Assembly: GCA_037176845.1 (NCBI GenBank)
Contig: JAYKXP010000087.1
Span: 1 to 64,000, forward strand
DNA from: Paramarasmius palmivorus
Lineage: Eukaryota > Basidiomycota > Agaricomycetes > Agaricales > Marasmiaceae
Direction of reading: 5' to 3'
DNA: 64,000 nucleotides
Shown here one piece after another: positions 55,585 to 64,000 of the stretch. Below the pieces are notes generated by a model. It was not told the DNA's origin, searched no databases, and worked only from the letters and a program-made list of their open reading frames with translations. Positions within the stretch are counted from its first letter, which is position 1. The number at the start of each line of letters is the position of its first letter. The position numbers and the translations under genes are program-made.

Positions 55585-58500
55585 CCGCCAGCGCTTCTCT
55601 TCTCACAACGACCACCACCTTCAACGCGTTCATCTCGGTAGGCATAGAAAGGTGTGTTCAAACTTTCTGTATACTGCTCTTATATCTAACATACCTTTCA
55701 GAAGCTCATAAAAATCAAATACAAGATATACCTCAAGATGGAATCATCGTCCACGGTACGACTGTCGGTATGTTCACCATTCTCGATGCTTTTTACCCTC
55801 GCTCATAGCTCCTCCTAGCCAACTACGATCCCAAAAATGCCATCCAAACCTTTGAAGACATATTCTTTTTCATGGATAGCCCAACATCTTTCAGTCACCT
55901 TCTCAAATGCGCTCCCTCGACACCGCTACAACCCCATTCCCACTTCAAGCTAAAATCGCGACAGTACCATCCACAAAGCCCCAACTACTTCAACCTAGGC
56001 TTCATTTCTCTCATTCCGCAGTATGGGCTATACACGTCCCTTTTCTTCCTCCTACTCCCGATACGACACGTCGAATGACATGTTCTCTACTTCCGCATCG
56101 TGGTGCTCATGCTGCACTTTTCCCATCTCCACCTCTCAAGATTCTGCAGGATGAACATCCCCATGAAAGACCTGGCCTACTTCTCCATATGATAAGGCCT
56201 TTTTCTACCACTACCATGAACGCTCCCAATGACAACGCACCAACGACCATTTCACCTGCTCCCTTTGTCCAGTCCAGGAGTCCAGTCCTATACCTTCCAC
56301 CAAGTCGCGGACGCGCTCGTGGTGGTTCATATACGTTTGTAGGGCGATGATAGACTTGTGGATACAAAAATAGGCATGGTAGAATTGACAACTGAGTCGA
56401 GTTTGCTGGTCTACCAGTAAGTGCTCGCTGTCCCTCACTTTTCGTCGTGTTTTACTGACATACTATCGTCTCCAGCAACAACAAAACCTCACTGAAGTCT
56501 GGTTGTAGCCTTTTGGTGGAATTGGCAGGCTTGAAAAAAAAAAACACTCCTCAGCTGTCTCCTGCACACCCATCTTCCTCAATGTTCAAACATCCACTCT
56601 CCCCCCTACCACCTCGTAGCCCCCTACTCTTCCCAAATTCATCCTCCAGATCCATACCCCAAGCTCGTCCTAAGCTTCACGAGCGTTCCCGGGTTGTTCT
56701 ACCAACCAACACCTTCATTTCCTCTTCTTCGGCTCCGCACATTTACACCCCCAGCTCCACCCGAACTCGAGCTCTGTCACCTTTCTTCCTTTGCTCATCG
56801 AGACCTACCCAAAAAATCTAGCCTGGTTTTGCATGCGCCAAGCTCACGGAATTGTCGGCGCGATACGTCGTGGAGGCTTTCTTCAAGCACGCGATATAAA
56901 CCTGCTACGCCAACCTACGCTGTTATTGGGGGTATGGGGGTATGGGGATGGGATACGCTTGTCCGGGTATGGATGAGGGAAAAGCGGCGCATGGAGCAAG
57001 GCTGGGAGCACTACTGTTTCCGCTGTCTGTATTGTCCCTTTTGTTCTGCTCTTTTCTGGTATTGATGTTGTTTCATGTACAGCAGTCAACCTAGAGCATC
57101 CAGAACGTTAGGCGACACGAAGCATTCCTCATAACCGTTGTCGAAGACACCCACTACCTTCCGCGTACATATTGCATGGAACTCGAGATCGGGGATGTGC
57201 CTTCCCCGCTTCCGGTTCTGAATAGGATTACATGTACAGGTAGTCATGATAATATCCCATATTAGGATTTCCAGGCTGATGATTCAACTACTGTGAATCT
57301 AATACGTACATGCAATGTATTCTCGTCGTTGACCTCCGAAATACAGTATTTCTACCTGATACCACCCGTTGGCCAGTCCTTCGGTATACGCGTCCGAGTC
57401 ATTCCGTGACAGAGAACGATTACCTTTTGACTGCGGCAGGTTCCTTTGCTGCGAATCGCCTGTATAGTAGCTGATACCAATGTCGCGTCGATGTCCATAT
57501 GCGGTAACCATCCTTCCCTAAAAGGAAGGTCGACGAACGAGAATGGAGCACGACGATGGTGGGGTCTTGAAGCTTGAGCTTGAGGTCCGAGCTTTCAACG
57601 TTGCTCTAGGATGGTAGTATCAGCATCTTGAGAGCAACTAGCTCGTAGATCAATGCTACTTACCCAACGCGTCAACTTCTCTTGAGCTATGATTTCCATC
57701 CTCCTTCAACCGACGAAGGGCCAACCTCGACACTCATTCCAGTTGAACGTGTAATTCCCCGAGCTTGGTAACCCGGTACCCCCTAGAATCGCGTCTGCAT
57801 TCGACGTTGTAGGATGATCAAGGTCTCCCCGTAGATGTTCGGTAGGTATTCGCTGAGGTGCGGAAATGCTAGAACATTCAACGCAGCGGAGGGTGGGATC
57901 TGTTGATATTCATGTAGTCGTTCGGTTTCGAGATATACATGCAAAGTTTGAGGATCGAGGCTGCCGTGTAGAGTGAGTAAAGGTCGTGAATATGGAAGAC
58001 TGGTTCTCACCTTGTTAAAGCCCCATGACCCAGCTGATATAGTCAGCGAGGCATCTAATCTCCGTTAACTGTTGCGTTTGAGCGACGATAGACCGAGATC
58101 CAAACTGTTGAGATCTTGGGGTGTGGATTTGGGGTGTTGGTGTCACAGGCAAGTGTGGAGATCCTGTCATCGATTCCTTGACGGTTCTTCTGCTAAGATC
58201 AGATTTGGCATATAGGCAGGGTATAGTCGGTTGGGAGGACGGTGGGGCTGGGCTGCGGGGGCTTAGGCAAGGGTGTTCTTGGTGGTAGCAAAGCTGTAGG
58301 CGCGCCGGGTACTCCAAGGTCAATCGACGTCAATCCCTAGGTGGAGTTGAGGCTATGATAGCTGGAAATGAGGCGAAGTAATAGAAGCGCACCTTTTCCT
58401 GATCATCCAGCCAGCGAATTGCCCGCACAGAGCAACGAAGGAAGTCGGATTGTTGAGGTCGGCGGCCATGACGCGTGATTTTGTACTGAGAGACGGATTG

Positions 58501-58640
58501 AGTGTGCTACCAGGGATGTAAGAAGAGAAACACGTACCTTTCGTGATGTCGGAGAAGAGGCTGGTAAGTATATCGAATTGGAATGTTTGGAGGAGCATGG
58601 TTGGGTGAGGAAAGAGGTGGTGGTCAATGTGCAAACTTTT
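55585..58640. repeat. Duplicated unit, short copy (about 3.05 kb)
   Basis: Uninterrupted relative of the copy split by the gypsy element. Plus strand: SFNAFISVGIE-type first exon to 55652, intron, exon IQDIPQDGIIVHGTTV, exon with NAIQTFEDIFFFMDSP (55.85 kb), the branch-site intron 56420-56475, exon LPTNTFIS (56.70 kb) and RDTSWRL...(56.86 kb). Minus strand: ATLVSATIQAI (57.5 kb), QTQQLTEIRCLADYIS (58.05 kb). No frame stays open through the whole set. Confidence 0.6.
56928..56952 (+). repeat. G-run minisatellite, G-quadruplex-type sequence
   Basis: Four G runs (5, 5, 4, 3) with TAT, TAT and AT between, in the same block as 31158-31190. Confidence 0.75.
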
Positions 58641-61600
58641 TTGCCGCCGGCACTTCTCTCCTCCAAACAATCATGTCGTTCAAAGCGCGTTTGGCTCTTC
58701 ACGGTGTTATAGAGGTGAGCTCAACTGTTTCCTATGCATTGTCTTTGATCTAATGTACCTCAGGAAACTCAAAGGGACCGCAACTTCGAACGACCGGAAG
58801 CTTGACACGGATTCTTGTATGTACGCTAGTGCTCTCGCTCAATGGTTTTCATAGTTACTCACTCCTACGCAAGGACAGGCTCGATTTCTCCTCACACCTC
58901 TTACGGGGTATTCTTTGCGTTGCCTTGAAACCTTTCTCCACTTTATTCTTTCTCAAACACGCTTCCCAACGTTCGTCACCACTACTCCCCAATCACCTCC
59001 ATGTATCCAAAGGCCATGGCAATGATACCTCTCACAATCACGATTCGTTGGAATCCACCACTCAATCAACTTGGCCTACAGATCTACCCCTGCAACCGAC
59101 ACGTCCTGCCCTGGATGACTCTCAGTCTACAATCCAGAGCATTAGTATCACCGACCACACCCAAAGGACTCTTTCCTAGTGTTGTCCTACGAAGCATCAG
59201 GCGTCTCTCTGCCGCATCTGGCACTCATTGATGTTCTCGTTGTCAACAGCGATTGCCATCCCGCTCCTCTTTCTCGGCCATTCTACTCGCGCACTCGATT
59301 GTAGCCGAAAGAGCTGGATCGCGTCTTGGTAGTCATGAGAGATTCATGGGTTACCTAGACAGTGTCAGAACCAGAGTTCGATTTGTTCTGAAAGAACTCA
59401 GAGTACCGTTTTGGGTGAGTACTTGGTGTTACTTATCTTGTCGCGATGTTTTATTAACTTGTATCCTTCTACAGCAGCATCTTCAGCTTTGACATCTCAA
59501 CCGAATCAAGAAAGTCAAACTTCTACCTGCGCATCATCTCTCCAAAGCCATGTTCAGCGTCTTGAGAGCTCGACATGGTCCTTAACACGCCAACCTTTCC
59601 CAAAGCGCTCGACTTCTCAGATTTGGATTCTGAGTATCACACACTCGGTTCATCATCGATATCGACAGGGTTTCGGGCTCGGCAGCTTTTCTTCGAAGGT
59701 ATTGTGCCCGCCTCCAGGTGTAAGGCTTGATACACGAGCCAGAGAATCAGCTTTCGATGTTGACATTCTCGTGGTAGATTCCGCATCGAACATGTCGAAA
59801 AAGATGCGGGCATGTTGAATCGCAATCCTTGAAGGAGCATGGTCGGGTGAGGAAGAAGGTGGTGGCGGTAACGGCGAAAGAGCGTTTGGCTCCTCACCCT
59901 AAAGTGGTACGTTTGACCGCTACACGTTCGTGGTTTTGGGCTCTAACAGATCCAAAACGGCTCGGTAGTATAAACTTCAAGATGCGACTACCCAAGGCCA
60001 TGCCGCTACCATTCAACCTTCACTGAAGTCGCGTTATTCACACAAGATCGATTTGGAGAATGACTGGCTTCTACACGCCGATGCCTGTTCGAAGAATCGA
60101 AAAGACATCACACCGTGGCCAAGCGTGTATCTGGTGTTGAACGCCTAGCTCCATCTTGCTATTCGAGTCAACATTCCGAGTCATCCCTTTAATATTCTGG
60201 CGGTGTGTGGTGAGCAGGGTTTTGGAGTTATCATCCTGCGGCCTAGGCCTGGCTCGCTCTCAGTCGTCCTCAGATCCGGAGCATGCTTCACTACACCCCA
60301 GACACCAAGATCTCATTGTAGTAAGAGTAATCGCTTCTTCCAGCGGACACGACGTTAAAGCGGCGTCTTTGCAACGTGGCTTCGGAAGTTCTCTGACGTT
60401 CTCTTCGCCTTCCTCGCCTCCACTATTCCTAGTGAAATCACTCGATTGGTACCCCCCGATAAGGCACGTAGAACACTATTCCTATCTTCGAAAGAAGTCT
60501 GGCTGAATTCCCGATATCGGCAGAGGCGACCTAATTCGGGCTTCTATTCGCTTCGAAGTTGCTTCCTTCGAAGTTCCTGGATACGGTTTAGTGAGGTATG
60601 TACATAGTTTGAGGTCTTGATTGATGACTGACTCGGGCTTATGACTTGAAGCTTCTTTGGAGAGATTGCAGTTTTTTTTTTCCGAAGCTAGCTCGACGAA
60701 GGACGATCAAACATTGGATTGCGAGAGATCCGGGCTGTATATGCCTTTTCCTTGGGCTATAGACACAAAATGCAGTATCGTTTGTTTTGGGGTTCTGTGG
60801 GCATACAAAGGTGGGTTCAGCTGTTTTCTACATATCACTTTTGGATCTAGCATACCTCTTAGTAACTCAATAATGACGATTCCAGGATACATGTCAAGAT
60901 AGAATCATCCGAGGTATGACTACGATAATGATTGTCGGTCTATGTGCTACTTCCCGCGCTTTTCATCGTCACTCATTGCTCTTCCTAGGCAACTATGAGC
61001 CCAAACCGCCGTCTAATCACATTCTCAAACGCGCTCCCCGCAAAACGACCACCTCGTTCAACCATGTATGTCCGTCTATTCGCAGTATTATAACGGTACG
61101 TTCAACTCTTCTACGTACATATTTCCTGGATCTAATATACTACACTCTAGAAGAACTCAGCAAATTCCGCACCAAGCTAGAACCGGGTTCAAGGCATGAA
61201 CTAGGATTTCGGTATGTACCTTACTCTCACTGTTTTTCGCTATCGCTCATAGCTTCTCTTACCCAAGTACGAGCCAAAAATAATAATAATGCCATATATG
61301 GCGTATTATCCTCCATCGGCATTGCTCACCCAACACCTTTCCATTACTTCTATAACGCGCTTCATAGCACCTCCAGGCTCTGTCCCACTCCCAACCTCTT
61401 CGGACCCAAACGCTACATTAGCCACACACTCAACCTCAACCATAACCACTAGGTTGCAGTTGCACTGAATACGCGACATGAGAGCTACAGATACTTGTTC
61501 TTTACTTCTCAAGGTGTACATCCGCATCGCAGCAGTATCCTGCCTCGTTCTTCGAATATCGCCCCTCTCCCCGCAACCATGAACGCTGCTGGTGCAAACA

Positions 61601-63270
61601 CCCGAGCAACCAGCGACAATTCCACCTGCTGGTCTTGTTCAACCCAGCTATCTCGTCTGAGGCCTCGTGCATTCCACCAAATCGCAAAGGATGGTAGCAA
61701 TAAGATACGTAGAATCAACGGCCGACTTGGGTTGGTTGGTGGATGCGTATATCAGGGTGAGAGCTCGCAGTTCCCCGCTTTTTCTACGCGTCTTACTGAC
61801 ATCATATCAACTGCAGGCTGTAGCGGCAACACAGACCTCAGCGTTGAGCTTGTAGTCAAATTGGCGTACTCAACTTTCTCATTCCCGATGTTGCTATCAC
61901 GCTACCACACCCATACCTCCTCCTCGACATACAACAGACGGCGGTACCTTGGCCTTACCCTGCCTCGAGAGTCGCAATCAACCTTTCGTCACCTCATTCT
62001 CCAAATCCATGCTTCCAGGTTCGGGTTCTGCGCTTTCCTAGTGACCTAGGTGACTGAGGATTCGCTTTTGGACAGGATAGTAGTGTTTCCCTAGGTTCCA
62101 GCACGCCTGCGATCCAGCAAATTGATGACAATATCCTTCACGTCCTTTGGCTCCTGGGTACGCGTATCAGGCCCAGGTATCGAAGCGTATGCCGAGGGTC
62201 AGAAAGAGAGTCTCAGAACGTTTGGGATGGGATTGAGCTTCGTGCCTGGTAGCGATTCGCTGATGTTAGCGAATCAGCATCCTTGCTGCACAAGGTTACT
62301 CTCTTATTTGACAAGGCGCCGTACCTACCAACGAACGTGCTGATGGTTCGAGCCAAGGCCTGGCCACAAGGCTAAGCAGAGATGAATGTTCACAAGATGC
62401 GCAAGCTTTGAACACGGCCACTTGTACGTCCGCTCCTCTCGTTACAGCTCAGCTTTCCTCACTAATATCTCGCTGTCCCAACTAGCGCAGCATCCGATGT
62501 CATGGGTTGGATTGGAAGGCTAGGACGAGCATAGTTGAGTTTTGTTACCTGGAAACTATGCGTACAGATGCTGATGAAGTACGCCCAGTTGATGTAGCGA
62601 GGGGTAACAGGAAGTAGAAAGCCTGGCGGTGCAACTTGAAGGCGGAGCGCTAATCCTGAACACTCGTCGCAGCTAAAAGGAATCCTCGCAAGATCGCCCT
62701 CGAAGGCCTAGTGGTAGAAAACCCGAGTCTGTATTGCATAGTATGAATGACAGAACACTTCGAGTATGAGCTATGTTGGCGCGGAGCATTCAATACTCAA
62801 GTATCTCTGAATTTGGTATCAACGTAGGGAATACAGGTATAAGACGTAGAGCGTAACTTTACTTAGTTATGTATTGTAGTCCCCTTCACAGAGAATCTCT
62901 CAATCTAGCTTGATCTTGATATCGTTGGAACCTTGAGCCGTAAACCTCAAGCGTAATCGGAGGTAGACCTGAAACAATGGGATATCGACCTTGAAACGAA
63001 TACGACTTGGATCCCAGAGAGTCTATCGAGTACTTGACAATTAACCAAGACCTGTAGATACGGTAAGAGGATCAGAAACGCGTCGAAGTGTCGGGAATTG
63101 GTCGGGAACGTACATCTCATCAACATGGAATGTTGAGTGTTTTACTCTGAGAGATCTGGGATCAACCGTACTGCGAGGAATGTAAAAATATGTAGACATA
63201 CCTGCTAAGACGCACATGGAAGGCTAGAGCACTTTGAGAAAAAGGGACATGGTAGTCAAAGCGAAACCGT
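58640..63270. repeat. Duplicated unit, long copy 5
   Basis: It starts with the ATGTCGTTCAAAGCGCG variant of the first exon. An exon-like stretch (SSFSAILLAHSIVAERAGSR, to 59415) is followed by a good intron 59416-59474. Further first-exon-like blocks appear at 59.87, 60.77 and 61.06 kb, each with a following splice site, suggesting internal re-duplication. From 61.49 kb it matches 27.86-30.06 kb. I find no intact gene. Confidence 0.5.
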
Positions 63271-63490
63271 TCGCCGCGGCACTTGGCTTACTCTCAAACC
63301 ACCTCCTTCAACGCGTTCATGTACGTGCAACTACTATTTCTTACTCACCTTTTCATTCTCATACCTTCCAATAGTGAAACAAAATCGACTTCAATCACCA
63401 CCCGAGACGCTGCACGATTTGTGGGTTTTGCTATGTACGCTACTCAGTCAACGTTTTTTCGTTGTCGCTCATTCCTCCTCTTACGCAAGT
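61490..63490. repeat. Segmental duplication, partner of 27860-30060
   Basis: Shares all landmarks listed for the partner. A 184-codon frame (61495-62049) runs through what is an intron in other copies and is probably not a real protein. Confidence 0.65.
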
Positions 63491-63499
63491 ACATGCCCA

Positions 63500-64000
63500 A
63501 TTCATCGGTTGATTTAGCTGCACACTGTGGACGTCGGGGATGTAGTATTTTTGTTGAATGCCTGTGCGACTGTAAAACATGTAAATAGTTTGGCTCATTC
63601 GCTCAAGAGACCGCATCGAGTGTCTGGTATTCATGACTCGTGATGATAGCACATCTGCGCACTCGGTAATTCTGGCAAACGATGGGCATGCGAGAGAGAC
63701 GAGGCAATATAGGTGGTGGTGTTACTGAACGAGCCTGAGATCTGGCGTAACTGTAAAATACGAGCGAATGGTTGTCATGTGCATCTTCATACGTATACTA
63801 TCACCACCGAAATGGCTACATATGGAGCATAGGTTTGCATAGGAAATCAAGCCCTTTATACACTCTCCCAGAAGAATGACCTGTTCCCCGCGTCGTACTT
63901 GATCCGCAACCATCGAGCCTAACCATCCGAGCCATCAGCACCTTAACAAGCCAAGTTCAACAAAACACCACTCACGTTGTATCGACTGCTCCACACTCGG
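63500..64000. other. Right edge, no clear gene
   Basis: It diverges from all other copies after about 63500. A minus-strand frame at 63722-63913 (MVADQVRRGEQVILLGECIK) begins with an ATG and might be a first exon of a gene, but nothing supports it beyond being open. Confidence 0.25.

Larger units (their letters stand above)
49980..55585. repeat. Duplicated unit, long copy 4 (carries the stop-codon paralogue)
   Basis: It starts with the ATGGACCATGTGCATC variant of the first exon, nearly identical to 21.18 kb. The usual blocks run to 50.55 kb. A different piece follows with an exon-like stretch at 50631-50766 (IRFSFILRMLSWDTATKKLE), whose in-phase join to the next exon would create a stop. From about 50.9 kb it is the segment shared with 34.85-39.6 kb. 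Confidence 0.6.
50900..55618. repeat. Segmental duplication, partner of 34850-39602
   Basis: Same order and orientation as the partner, including introns and intergenic blocks. It continues without interruption across the site where the gypsy element sits in the other copy, which gives the empty-site sequence. Confidence 0.85.

Noticed and set aside
9605..63490. A CRISPR array, prokaryotic operon or integrated bacterial DNA
   Set aside because: Repeats are kilobase-scale and diverged, introns are abundant, and no regularly spaced short repeats or Shine-Dalgarno sites exist.
1..64000. Repeat-induced point mutation as the cause of decay
   Set aside because: The LTR differences of the copia element go in both directions and the dead units contain indels; no strong C-to-T bias is evident by eye. 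A dinucleotide-index calculation would be needed to settle it.

Overview
The window reads as nuclear DNA of a basidiomycete fungus, most likely an agaricomycete. The real genes are cut by many 47-71 bp introns with GT(GC)...AG ends. The gene families are ones I associate with mushroom-type fungi: a 7-transmembrane protein, and a protein opening with a Gly-rich 'SGGTFSVVAGNQ' segment followed by a kinase-N-lobe-like stretch. The mobile elements are typical fungal copia, chromodomain-gypsy and hAT types. Nothing bacterial (operons, Shine-Dalgarno sites, CRISPR) is present.

Layout. (1) 1-8884 is a nest of Ty1/copia elements: a plus-strand RNase H fragment (1-692), a complete minus-strand copia element with an intact polyprotein (693-6572), and a 5'-truncated copia of another family that keeps only Gag and protease (6573-8884). 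(2) 8885-9604 is hairpin-rich DNA without genes. (3) From about 9.6 kb to the end the DNA consists of diverged copies of a duplicated unit carrying exon-like pieces on both strands. Short copies of about 3 kb (18.2-21.2, 29.85-32.95, 47.2-50.0, 55.6-58.6 kb) alternate with longer copies that carry extra genes. Most copies are broken by frameshifts and stops. (4) Three genes in the long copies stand out: an intact 10-exon 7-TM protein gene (26046-27657), an intact 9-exon kinase-like-family gene of 619 aa (36336-38611), and its paralogue with one internal stop codon (52354-54593). A third, decayed paralogue lies at about 13.8-16.1 kb.

Later insertions cut these units. A 1361-bp hAT derivative (11060-12420) has a perfect 8-bp target duplication and a remnant of the hAT C-terminal domain. 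A 1.2-kb terminal-inverted-repeat insertion sits inside an exon of the decayed paralogue (about 14413-15607). A 950-bp element with a 9-bp target duplication lies at 21390-22339. A complete, apparently very young Ty3/gypsy chromovirus occupies 39603-47174: its two 487-bp LTRs look identical, its target duplication is ACCAC, and its open frames are intact. Its sequence suggests Tf1-like self-primed reverse transcription, because the predicted first 11 nt of its RNA are complementary to the 11 nt just after the 5' LTR. It also carries an unrecognised extra ORF before gag.

The window is therefore a duplication-rich, transposon-dense accessory region. The exon structures were built by hand from splice signals, phase and comparison between copies. 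Coordinates of the duplicated units are approximate.
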